NCBI GenBank assembly: GCA_903844215.1
Contig: CAIMSP010000081.1
Location: 1 to 43,274 of the forward strand
From: an uncultured beta proteobacterium
Lineage (GTDB): Bacteria; Pseudomonadota; Gammaproteobacteria; Burkholderiales; Burkholderiaceae_C
DNA: 43,274 nucleotides
Reading direction: 5' to 3'
This document shows, piece after piece, positions 1-7,085 of this stretch. The position numbers and the translations under genes were made by a program. The notes beneath the pieces were generated by a model. The model did no database searches and was not told the DNA's origin. It saw nothing but the letters and a program-made list of their open reading frames with translations. Numbering within the stretch: the first letter of the stretch is position 1; each line of letters begins with the position of its first letter.

Positions 1-158
1 CAACCCAGAAATATCGAAACATGAAAGCGCGCCTTCGCACCCATGCCGTTGTTGCAAATGCTCGCCATAGCCACCGCTATGTCTGCGCTTTGCGCCTAGG
101 CCTGAACGCGAATCCATCACTTTCATTTTGTTCCTTTACTTCTGTGTCGGAGTACTAG
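1..158. mobile_element. MITE-like repeat, left copy (cut by window edge)
   Basis: A non-coding repeat whose reverse complement recurs at 11295-11461, with about seven mismatches over the 158 bases compared by eye. It ends in CTAG at 155-158. By comparison with the other copy, about nine bases of its far end lie outside the window. It contains a short hairpin (CATAGC/GCTATG, 66-81) and no plausible gene. The ends seen in the complete copy form imperfect terminal inverted repeats starting CTAGT and sharing CAGAAGTA. This fits a small non-autonomous element mobilised by a transposase elsewhere. I cannot name the parent IS family. Confidence 0.7.
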
Positions 159-1291
159 TTTGCCTGCAGGCCAATCTTTCGATAAACCGTGGCCCGGCTG
201 ATGCCCAGGGTGCGCGCGGCCTGCGCCACGTTGCCTTTCGCGTCCTGCACGGCTTGTCGGATGATGGCCGACTCAAGCTCTTTCAAAGGCGGGTTTTGCA
301 GCTTGTCGTCCGGCCCAGGTCGGGCGGCTTCCGAGGCGAGGGTCAGCGTGGCGCGCTGTCGGCTGCGCGCCAACACCTGCAGCCGCAGCCCGGACCACAG
401 CGGGACTTCGATCGGGCCGGTCTCGTGGCGCGCGCTGTCAAAGAACTTTTCGAACGGCAGGGCAAACAGGTCGCGACAGTGCCAGGCCTGCACGCCCAGC
501 AGATGCAGTTCGGGCAGCAGTTGGCGCGCCGTGGCGTTGGCGCAGGCGATAGCGCCATCGGCATCGAGCCCGATCAAACCGTCGGACTCGTCCTCCAGGC
601 GCTGTCCGGGCCAGTTCAGGCGCAACAGCAAGGCCCAGCCTTGCTGCAGCGTGAGTGCGTTTTCAATGCTGCGCGCCGACTGCAGCACGAGGTGGCGCAA
701 CTCCGGGCGTTCCACCGCTTGCACACCGGTCAGATCGAGCATGCCCACAAGCTGGCCCTGTGGGCCGAAAAGCGGTGCCCCGGCGCAACTGTAGATCGAG
801 GTGTCGTTGAAGAAATGCTCGCCCCGATGCAGCCAAACCGGAGCCATTTCGCTCAGCGCTGCGCCGATGGCGGTGGTGCCCACCGCCGGCTCCGACAGGT
901 TCGTACCGATGCGGGTAATCAGATGGGCCCGCGGGTCGCTGTGGTCGATCGGACCGTGGGCGTCGACCACGGTGCCCTGCTGGTTCGTCAGGATCGCGAA
1001 GTAGCGCGTGTCCTGCATGGCGCGACTCAGGCGTTCCAGGACGGGTCGAGCGGCTTGCACCAGGGTCCGGTTCTCTTCCTCGGCCCGCTGCATGGCAGGG
1101 TGCGAAACGGCTTCAAAATCCACGCGCTGCGTGGGCCGCAGGCCCAGTGCGAGGCAGCGCTGCCAGGAGCGTGCGATCCAGGGTTCGATCAGCTTCGGGT
1201 CCAGGGCCGTGCCGTGGTGCAGCGCCTGCTCGCGCGCCTGCTCAATGCGCTGCAGGCGCCCGCCAGGTGGTGAAGTGAGTGTGGCTGCCAT
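155..1291 (-). CDS. AcoR-like GAF/Fis-HTH transcriptional regulator without AAA+ domain
   Basis: The 378-aa protein has an N-terminal half like the sensory part of AcoR-type activators (residues ~25-220, including the run EPAVGTTAIG and a GAF-like segment). A PAS-like stretch follows at ~235-290, then a C-terminal Fis-type helix-turn-helix (~338-375, ending SRATVYRKIGL). The central AAA+ sigma-54 interaction module (GAFTGA, Walker motifs) is absent, so it cannot work as a classic sigma-54 activator. It is transcribed away from the aldehyde oxidoreductase operon across a 211-bp gap and is the obvious candidate regulator of that operon, which is inferred from position. Its TAG stop lies in the CTAG end of the flanking repeat, so the C-terminus may have been trimmed or altered by that insertion. 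The ATG at 1291 is the chosen start. Confidence 0.8.
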   Translation of the reverse strand: MAATLTSPPGGRLQRIEQAREQALHHGTALDPKLIEPWIARSWQRCLALGLRPTQRVDFEAVSHPAMQRAEEENRTLVQAARPVLERLSRAMQDTRYFAILTNQQGTVVDAHGPIDHSDPRAHLITRIGTNLSEPAVGTTAIGAALSEMAPVWLHRGEHFFNDTSIYSCAGAPLFGPQGQLVGMLDLTGVQAVERPELRHLVLQSARSIENALTLQQGWALLLRLNWPGQRLEDESDGLIGLDADGAIACANATARQLLPELHLLGVQAWHCRDLFALPFEKFFDSARHETGPIEVPLWSGLRLQVLARSRQRATLTLASEAARPGPDDKLQNPPLKELESAIIRQAVQDAKGNVAQAARTLGISRATVYRKIGLQAN

Positions 1292-1408
1292 GAAGGGTGG
1301 GTTGTCGCTGCGTTGCGTGCGGGGTATTCATGTTGGCACGATGGCCGGGCGTTCGTCGAGTATGGCGCAGTGTCGCATTTTGAGAATATTTGATTCACGG
1401 AAGATACC

Positions 1409-1430
1409 CGACTAGGGTTGTCCCTAGTCG
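1409..1430. promoter_or_regulatory. Perfect palindrome, candidate operator of the AOR operon
   Basis: Two 9-bp arms, CGACTAGGG (1409-1417) and CCCTAGTCG (1422-1430), are separated by TTGT. The site lies in the gap between the regulator and the ferredoxin gene, 73 bp before the aorA start. A dyad of this size is what a dimeric regulator would bind. It could also fold as a hairpin in the leader, but no T-run follows, so a terminator is unlikely. Binding by the adjacent Fis-type regulator is inference. Confidence 0.5.
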
Positions 1431-1456
1431 TGGAATGCAGGGCGCGGCCAACAATC

Positions 1457-1494
1457 CCTATGCAATTTGATTCATAGGCAAAGCACTTCATAGG
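1457..1494 (+). promoter_or_regulatory. TTCATAGG direct repeats and CCTATG/CATAGG dyad upstream of aorA
   Basis: TTCATAGG occurs at 1471-1478 and again at 1487-1494, a spacing of 16 bases. The first copy also forms a dyad with CCTATG at 1457-1462. The second copy runs into the ribosome binding site (AGGAGAG, 1492-1498) of aorA. The position suits an operator or a translational control site. No protein can be assigned to it. Confidence 0.3.
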
Positions 1495-1502
1495 AGAGAC
1501 TC

Positions 1503-1979
1503 ATGCAGAAGGTGTTGCATATCAACCCGGACAAATGCACTGGCTGTTTGCAGTGCGAGATGGCGTGTTCGTTCGAGAACTACGGCACGTTTGCGACCGC
1601 CAAGTCGCGCATCAAGGTGTTCGACTTCCATCACACGGGCAAAAAAGTGCCCTACACCTGCACCCAGTGCGACGAGGCCTGGTGCCTGCACGCCTGCCCG
1701 GTGGAAGCCATCACGGTGGACAAAGCCACCGGCGCCAAGGTGGTGAACGATGCCACCTGCGTGGGCTGCAAGGTCTGCACCATCGCCTGCCCGTTCGGCA
1801 CGATCAACTATGTGGCCGATACCGGCAAGGTGCAAAAGTGCGACCTGTGTGGCGGTGAGCCGGCCTGCGCCGAAGCCTGCCCTACCGGCGCCATCACCTT
1901 CATTGATGCCAACTGGACCGGCTTGGGCAAGATGGCTCAATGGGCCGACAAGCTTGGCAATCAACCTTCAGCCGCTTAA
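1503..1979 (+). CDS. aorA: AOR small subunit, ferredoxin with four [4Fe-4S] clusters (AorA-like)
   Basis: The 158-aa protein carries 16 cysteines in four CxxCxxC...C-type groups. The first is C12-C15-C18-C22, followed by groups starting near residues 53, 83 and 115. This is the fold of the DMSO-reductase HycB/DmsB electron-transfer subunits. In the Aromatoleum aromaticum aldehyde oxidoreductase, AorA is the Fe-S wire between the pterin subunit and the FAD subunit, and gene order here is the same. It starts at ATG 1503 behind a good AGGAGAG site and ends 12 bases before aorB, so they are co-transcribed. No signal peptide is present, so it is cytoplasmic. Confidence 0.88.
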   Translation: MQKVLHINPDKCTGCLQCEMACSFENYGTFATAKSRIKVFDFHHTGKKVPYTCTQCDEAWCLHACPVEAITVDKATGAKVVNDATCVGCKVCTIACPFGTINYVADTGKVQKCDLCGGEPACAEACPTGAITFIDANWTGLGKMAQWADKLGNQPSAA

Positions 1980-1991
1980 GGAGCACACATC

Positions 1992-3839
1992 ATGTCATGG
2001 GCAGGAAAAATCCTCCGCGTCAATTTGACTGCGGGCACCGTCAAGTCAGAACCTCTCAACATGGACTGGGCGCAAGCCTATATCGGCTCGCGTGGCCTGG
2101 GTACCAAGTACTTTGTGGACGAAGTTGACGCCAAGGTCGATCCGCTGTCGGCGCAGAACAAGATCATCTGGGCCACGGGCCCGCTGACCGGCACCATGGC
2201 CTCCACCGGTGGGCGCTATACCGTCATCACCAAGGGGCCGCTCACCGGCGCCATCGCCTGCTCCAATTCGGGCGGCTACTGGGGTGCGGAGTTCAAGATG
2301 GCCGGCTGGGACATGGTCATCTTCGAAGGCAAGTCGGCCACGCCGGTGTACCTGTACGTATTTGACGATGTGGTCGAACTGCGCGATGCGTCGCACCTGT
2401 GGGGCAAGAGCGTCTGGGAGACCGAAGAAACGCTGAAGAAGAGCCTGCAGGACCCGCTCACGCGCGTCTCCAGCATCGGCAAGGCGGGGGAAAACGGCGT
2501 GCTGTTTGCCGCCGTGGTGAACGATCTGCACCGCGCTGCCGGACGCTCCGGTGTCGGCGCCGTCATGGGCAGCAAGAACCTCAAGGCCATCGCGGTGCGC
2601 GGCACCCAGGGCGTGGGCAATATCCGCGACCCCAAGGCCTTCATGGTGGCGGTGAAAGCGGCCAAGAAAGTGCTGGCGGACAACGGCGTCACGGGTCAGG
2701 GCCTGCCGGCCTTTGGCACGCAGGTGCTGATGAGCGTCATCAACGAAGTCGGTGCACTGCCCACGCGCAACCACCGCGACAACCAGTTCGAGGGTGCGAA
2801 GGACATCGGCGCCGAAGCCATGGCCACGCCGCGCAAGACCGATGGCAAGAAGCACTTGGTGACGAACCAGGCCTGCTTTGGTTGCACCATCGCCTGCGGT
2901 CGCGTGAGCAAGATGGATGAAACGCACTTCACCATCGTCAACAAGCCGCAGTACCGCGGTGCCAACGGCGGCCTCGAGTACGAAGCGGCCTGGGCGCTGG
3001 GCGCGGCCAATGGCGTGAACGACCTGGAGGCGCTGCAATACGCCAACCTGCTGTGCAACGAGGAGGGCATCGACCCGATCAGTTTCGGCGCCACCGTGGG
3101 TGCGGTGATGGAACTGTATGAAATGGGCGTGCTCACGGCCGAGCAGATCGGTATCGATGCCAAGTTCGGCTCGGCCCAGACCCTGGCCTTCCTCGCCGAG
3201 GAGACCATCAACGGCCGCGGCTTTGGCAAGGAAATCGGCCAGGGCTCCAAGCGCCTCACGGCCAAGTACGGCCACCCCGAACTCAGCATGAGTTCCAAGG
3301 GCCAGGAATTCCCGGCCTACGACGGTCGCGCCATTCAAGGCATCGGCCTGGCCTACGCCACGTCCAATCGCGGCGGCTGCCACCTGCGCGGCTACACCAT
3401 CGCCTCTGAAGTGCTGGGCATTCCGGTGAAGACCGATCCGCTGGAGTCCGAAGGCAAGCCCGAACTGGTGAAGGCCTTCCAGGACGCGACGGCGGCGTTC
3501 GATTCCTCCGGTCTGTGCATCTTCACCACCTTTGCCTGGGGCTTGCAGGACCTGGCGCCGCAAATTTCGGCCGCTTGCAGCGAGGCCTACACGATCGAGG
3601 AGTTGGCCAAGATCGGCGAGCGCATCTGGAACATGGAGCGCGAATTCAACAACCGCGCCGGCTTCACCGAGAAGGATGACAGCCTGCCGCCGCGCCTGCT
3701 GAATGAGGCCTGCAAGAGCGGCCCGGCCAAGGGCAAAGTGAACGAGTTGGCCAAGATGCTGCCCAAGTACTACGAGGCGCGCGGCTGGGATGCCCAGGGC
3801 CGACCCACGGCCGCAACCAAGGCGCGCCTGGGCCTGTAA
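1992..3839 (+). CDS. aorB: Aldehyde:ferredoxin oxidoreductase catalytic subunit (AorB-like, W- or Mo-pterin)
   Basis: The 615-aa protein is close to the ~605 aa of the archaeal AOR family. It oxidises aldehydes to carboxylic acids at a bis-pterin tungsten (possibly molybdenum) centre. The N-terminal AOR domain begins WAGKILRVNLTAG and includes GRYTVITKGPLTGA. The single [4Fe-4S] cluster is bound by C295-x2-C298-x3-C302 and a fourth cysteine at 509 (SSGLCIF). The C-terminus has the typical NREFNNRAGF-like stretch (here EFNNRAGFTEKDDSLPPR). Aldehyde substrate cannot be read from sequence; aromatic aldehydes such as phenylacetaldehyde are the known substrates of the A. aromaticum enzyme. The RBS is AAGGAG at 1978-1983. 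Confidence 0.93.
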   Translation: MSWAGKILRVNLTAGTVKSEPLNMDWAQAYIGSRGLGTKYFVDEVDAKVDPLSAQNKIIWATGPLTGTMASTGGRYTVITKGPLTGAIACSNSGGYWGAEFKMAGWDMVIFEGKSATPVYLYVFDDVVELRDASHLWGKSVWETEETLKKSLQDPLTRVSSIGKAGENGVLFAAVVNDLHRAAGRSGVGAVMGSKNLKAIAVRGTQGVGNIRDPKAFMVAVKAAKKVLADNGVTGQGLPAFGTQVLMSVINEVGALPTRNHRDNQFEGAKDIGAEAMATPRKTDGKKHLVTNQACFGCTIACGRVSKMDETHFTIVNKPQYRGANGGLEYEAAWALGAANGVNDLEALQYANLLCNEEGIDPISFGATVGAVMELYEMGVLTAEQIGIDAKFGSAQTLAFLAEETINGRGFGKEIGQGSKRLTAKYGHPELSMSSKGQEFPAYDGRAIQGIGLAYATSNRGGCHLRGYTIASEVLGIPVKTDPLESEGKPELVKAFQDATAAFDSSGLCIFTTFAWGLQDLAPQISAACSEAYTIEELAKIGERIWNMEREFNNRAGFTEKDDSLPPRLLNEACKSGPAKGKVNELAKMLPKYYEARGWDAQGRPTAATKARLGL

Positions 3840-3860
3840 GGACGCGCCGAAATCCACGTA

Positions 3861-3890
3861 GAGCGGCCGCCAGTGGCCGCTCTTCTTATT
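3861..3890 (+). terminator. Intra-operon hairpin between aorB and aorC
   Basis: GAGCGGCC (3861-3868) and GGCCGCTC (3875-3882) form an 8-bp stem with a 6-base loop, followed by TTCTTATT. The T-run is interrupted, so it may be a partial terminator or an mRNA 3'-end stabiliser rather than a full stop. It would lower aorC and downstream expression relative to aorAB. Confidence 0.45.
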
Positions 3891-3901
3891 TGGAGACTTC
3901 C

Positions 3902-5176
3902 ATGCATCACCTCATCCTTGGCGCCGGTCCGGCCGGTGTCATCGCCGCGGAAACGATTCGCAAACACGCGCCCCACGACCGCATCACGCTGGTGGGAGAA
4001 GAGGCCGAGCCGCCGTACTCGCGCATGGCGATTCCCTATCTGCTGATGGGTCGCATTGGCGAGAGCGGCACCTACTTGCGCAAACGTTTGATGCACTACG
4101 ACGAACTGTCGATCAAACGCGTGCATGCGCGCGCCAAGAGCGTTGACTCAGCCGCCAAGACGGTCACGCTGGACAACGGGCAAACCCTGTCGTTCGACCG
4201 CTTGTTGATCACCACCGGCTCCCAACCCGCGCGCGCGCCGATTCCCGGCATCGATTGCGCTGGCGTGCACTCGTGCTGGACGCTGCAGGACGCGCGCGCC
4301 ATCATGGCGCTGGCCGTGCCCGGCGCACGCGTGCTGCAGATGGGCGCGGGCTTCATCGGCTGCATCATCATGGAGGCGCTGGCCGAGCGCGGCGTGCATT
4401 TGAGCGTGGTCGAAATGGGCGACCGCATGGTGCCGCGCATGATGGGCCCGACCGCGGGCGGCATGATCCGCGACTGGTGCGAAGCCAAGGGCGTTGAAGT
4501 GTTCACCGCAACCCGGGTCGAGGCGATCGAGGTCGCCACGCCCTTGCGCGTGCGCCTGTCCGATGGTCGCCAGGTGGCGGCCGATCTGGTGATCAGCGCC
4601 ACGGGCGTGAAACCGGCCATCGCCTTCCTGGAGAACTCGGGCATCCACTGCCTGCAGGGCGTGCTCACGGACGAGCAGCTGCAAACCAACGTGCCCGGCA
4701 TCTTTGCCGCAGGTGATTGTGCCGAGGCTTTTGACAAGGTCAGCGGGCGCACCATCATCAGCGCGATCCAGCCCAACGCGGCCGAGCAGGCCCGAGTGGC
4801 GGCGCTGAACATGCTGGGTCAAGGCGCCGCGCTCAAGGGGGTGACGCAGATCAACGTGCTCGATACGCTGGGACTGATTTCCACCAGCTTTGGCAACTGG
4901 GAAGGCGTCCCCGGTGGCGAGCATGTGGAACTGACCGACAAGGCCCACGGCCGCCACCTGAGCCTGCAGTTCCAGGGCGACGTTCTGGTGGGCTGCAATT
5001 CGGTCGGCTGGACCGAGCATGTGGGTGCGATGCGCGGTCTGGTCGAAGGCCAGATTCACCTGGGCGAATGGAAAGACGCCCTGTTGCAGGACCCCACTCA
5101 GCTCATGCTGGCGTATCTGGCCAGCGCCCAGGGCGCAAGCGGCTGGAGCGGCGCCCAGGACGAGCGGCGCCGATGA
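3902..5176 (+). CDS. aorC: FAD/NAD(P)-dependent reductase subunit of AOR (AorC-like)
   Basis: This 424-aa pyridine nucleotide-disulfide oxidoreductase-type flavoprotein has the FAD-binding GAGPAG at residues 7-12, a central NAD(P)-binding GAGFIG around 144-149, and the second FAD motif IFAAGDCAEA near 266. It lacks a CxxxxC redox disulfide, in line with NADH:ferredoxin reductase-type members. In the A. aromaticum complex AorC passes electrons from AorA to NAD+. ATG 3902 is chosen because GGAGAC precedes it by a normal distance; the TTG 12 bases upstream lies within that site. The stop codon overlaps the next start (ATGA). Confidence 0.87.
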   Translation: MHHLILGAGPAGVIAAETIRKHAPHDRITLVGEEAEPPYSRMAIPYLLMGRIGESGTYLRKRLMHYDELSIKRVHARAKSVDSAAKTVTLDNGQTLSFDRLLITTGSQPARAPIPGIDCAGVHSCWTLQDARAIMALAVPGARVLQMGAGFIGCIIMEALAERGVHLSVVEMGDRMVPRMMGPTAGGMIRDWCEAKGVEVFTATRVEAIEVATPLRVRLSDGRQVAADLVISATGVKPAIAFLENSGIHCLQGVLTDEQLQTNVPGIFAAGDCAEAFDKVSGRTIISAIQPNAAEQARVAALNMLGQGAALKGVTQINVLDTLGLISTSFGNWEGVPGGEHVELTDKAHGRHLSLQFQGDVLVGCNSVGWTEHVGAMRGLVEGQIHLGEWKDALLQDPTQLMLAYLASAQGASGWSGAQDERRR

Positions 5177-5427
5177 AGATTCAGTTCAAGCTTTTTGCCT
5201 CGCTCACCGACTACCTGCCCACGCAGGGGCGTGACGGCAACGTCGTGGAACTGGAGCTGCCCGAAGGCACGACCATCAGCCAGATGGTGCAGCGCTACAG
5301 CCTGCCCGACAAGCTGGTGCATCTGGTGCTGGTGAATGGCAGTTACATTGCACCGGAGCAGCGCGCCGCGCATGCTTTGCAGGAAGCGGATGCGCTGGCC
5401 ATCTGGCCGCCGATCGCTGGCGGCTGA
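5173..5427 (+). CDS. MoaD/ThiS-family sulfur carrier protein
   Basis: The 84-aa protein has the ubiquitin-like fold pattern of MoaD (VELELPEGTTISQMV near 24-38) and the C-terminal GG (IAGG) that is thiocarboxylated and delivers sulfur to the pterin dithiolene. Its start overlaps the aorC stop, so it is translationally coupled to the AOR operon. AOR operons in bacteria and archaea often carry a dedicated MoaD. A role in making the tungsten cofactor of this enzyme is inferred from context. Its own E1-like activator (MoeB) is not in the window. Confidence 0.85.
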   Translation: MKIQFKLFASLTDYLPTQGRDGNVVELELPEGTTISQMVQRYSLPDKLVHLVLVNGSYIAPEQRAAHALQEADALAIWPPIAGG

Positions 5428-5460
5428 TGCCGTGGCCTGCGCGCTTGCCGGATCGGCCTG

Positions 5461-5760
5461 ATGCAGTCGCACTATGCCGAGCAATTCGAGCGCGACATGA
5501 GTTGCACCGAAGTGGAGTGGCTGCGCTGGCTGCCGGCGGCCATCGGCGCGCTGAAGCACCAACAAATTGCAGGCCAAGCCGTGGTCCAGTTCGAGCCCGG
5601 AGCGCTGCGTCTGAGCTGGCGTGAGCTCGAACCGCTGCGCATCGCCATGGTTCGCCTGCCCCGGTTGCGCGTGGAATTCGTGTTCCAAGGCCTGGATGCG
5701 GCGCAGCGCCACGGTTTCATGCAGCGCTTCGATTTGTACCTGCAGCGCGGTGGCGGCTGA
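5461..5760 (+). CDS. Conserved-looking small protein of unknown function at the end of the AOR operon
   Basis: This 99-aa ORF lies 33 bases after the moaD-like gene in the same direction. I do not recognise a family. It has no cysteine-rich motif (one Cys), no signal peptide and no membrane segment. It is rich in Leu, Arg and Gln with a basic middle (RLPRLRVEF) and ends in RGGG. Two consecutive glycines at the C-terminus recall sulfur carriers, but length and sequence do not match that fold. ATG 5461 gives the longest product; ATG 5497 (MSCTEVEW) is an alternative. It may be an accessory or chaperone protein for AOR, which is inferred only from its place in the operon. Confidence 0.6.
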   Translation: MQSHYAEQFERDMSCTEVEWLRWLPAAIGALKHQQIAGQAVVQFEPGALRLSWRELEPLRIAMVRLPRLRVEFVFQGLDAAQRHGFMQRFDLYLQRGGG

Positions 5761-5845
5761 GCTGAGCCATGACTGCGGCGCGCTCGTCTGAGTGGCCGGC
5801 GCAAGCTGTAAGGCCATTGGCAGAACCAGGCGTTAACCTGTGGGC

Positions 5846-7027
5846 ATGAAGCCTCAGTTCCTGGTTGTCGGCGGGGGAATAGGCGGCCTGGCTGCCGCTC
5901 TGGCCTGCTCGCGCGCGGGTGTGCAGGTGCGACTGCTGGAGCGCACGGCTCGGCTGACCGAGGTCGGTGCCGGCATTCAGATGGGGCCCAATGTGACGCG
6001 GCGCCTGCAGCAATGGGGATTGGAGGCTGCCCTGGAGGCTGTGGTGGCACTGCCGCAAGCGCTGCACGCGCGCGACGCCATTTCGGGAAGCGTTTTAGGC
6101 GCCTTGACTCTGGGTGAACGCGCCCTGCAGCAGTATGGCGCTCCCTACGCCACGGTGCACCGGGGCGACCTGCAGCAGTTGCTGCTGGCGGCCGTGCAGC
6201 AGCACACCGACACCCGCCTGAGCCTGAACGCCTGCGTCAGCAGTTTCAGCCAAAGCGCTCGCGTGGTCACGCTGAACACGGCGCAAGGCCTGAGTCTGGA
6301 GGCAGATGCCTTAATCGGCGCCGATGGGCTCTGGAGCCGGGTGCGCCAGTGTCTGCTCGGCGATCAAGCGCCGCAGGTCACCGGTCATGTCGCCTACCGC
6401 GCGATGCTGCCTCAGAGCGCGCTGCCCGAGCGCCTGCGCTCTCAGCTTGTGACCGCCTGGCTCGGTCCCCGCCTGCACGTCGTGCAGTACCCGGTGCGGC
6501 GCGGCGAATGGCTCAATGTCGTGGCGGTGGTGCAGGGGCGTCTCGCCGGCCCGGAGAACCAGACCTGGGACCACCAGGCCACGGCCGGCCAGCTGCGCGC
6601 GACCTTGTCCCAGGTCGGAGCCCACGCCGCCTTGCAGGATCTGGTGGCTGCCATCGACGATTGGCGCATGTGGGCCCTGTGTGACCGTGCGCCGATGCGC
6701 GGCGCCTACGAGCAGGCGCAGGGCCGGGTGGCCTTGTTGGGCGACGCGGCACACCCGATGCGGCCCTATGTGGCGCAGGGTGCCGGCATGGCGATTGAAG
6801 ACGCCGATGAATTGGCGCGAGGACTTGGCAGCGGGTCCAACGACATCCCCGCGCTATTGCAGCGTTACGCGCAGGCCCGTTGGCAGCGCAACGCCAGAGT
6901 GCAGGCGCGCTCGATCCGCAATGGCCAGATCTACCATGCCCAGGGCTTGCTGCGCTGGGGCCGCGACCGAGCCCTGTCGCTGCTCGGCCCCCGGATCATG
7001 GACATGCCCTGGCTGTATCGTCACTGA
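5846..7027 (+). CDS. Class A FAD-dependent aromatic monooxygenase (salicylate hydroxylase-like)
   Basis: The 393-aa protein has the Rossmann GGGIGG at residues 9-14, the DG motif (ADGLWSRVR, ~155) that contacts FAD and NAD(P)H, and the GD motif with GDAAHPMRPYVAQGAG near 298-313. The order and length fit single-component flavin hydroxylases such as salicylate 1-hydroxylase and 3-hydroxybenzoate 6-hydroxylase. The substrate cannot be decided. ATG 5846 is preferred over GTG 5840 because the FAD motif sits at the usual distance. It is 85 bases after the small unknown gene and convergent with the tryptophanase gene, so it may be in the AOR transcript or separate. Confidence 0.82.
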   Translation: MKPQFLVVGGGIGGLAAALACSRAGVQVRLLERTARLTEVGAGIQMGPNVTRRLQQWGLEAALEAVVALPQALHARDAISGSVLGALTLGERALQQYGAPYATVHRGDLQQLLLAAVQQHTDTRLSLNACVSSFSQSARVVTLNTAQGLSLEADALIGADGLWSRVRQCLLGDQAPQVTGHVAYRAMLPQSALPERLRSQLVTAWLGPRLHVVQYPVRRGEWLNVVAVVQGRLAGPENQTWDHQATAGQLRATLSQVGAHAALQDLVAAIDDWRMWALCDRAPMRGAYEQAQGRVALLGDAAHPMRPYVAQGAGMAIEDADELARGLGSGSNDIPALLQRYAQARWQRNARVQARSIRNGQIYHAQGLLRWGRDRALSLLGPRIMDMPWLYRH

Positions 7028-7085
7028 GACTTTGCGGGACAGACCAAGAACTACGCGTAGCGAGTGTTGCTCTGTGCGCAACCGA

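Noticed and set aside
1334..1350. Possible sigma-54 promoter (TGGCAC) upstream of aorA
   Set aside because: The -12 GC element is not at the required distance in a TTGCW context, and the regulator lacks an AAA+ domain.
2046..3857. 603-aa open frame antisense to aorB
   Set aside because: High-GC shadow frame; low-complexity composition without a recognisable domain, while the plus strand encodes a clear AOR with all its cysteines.
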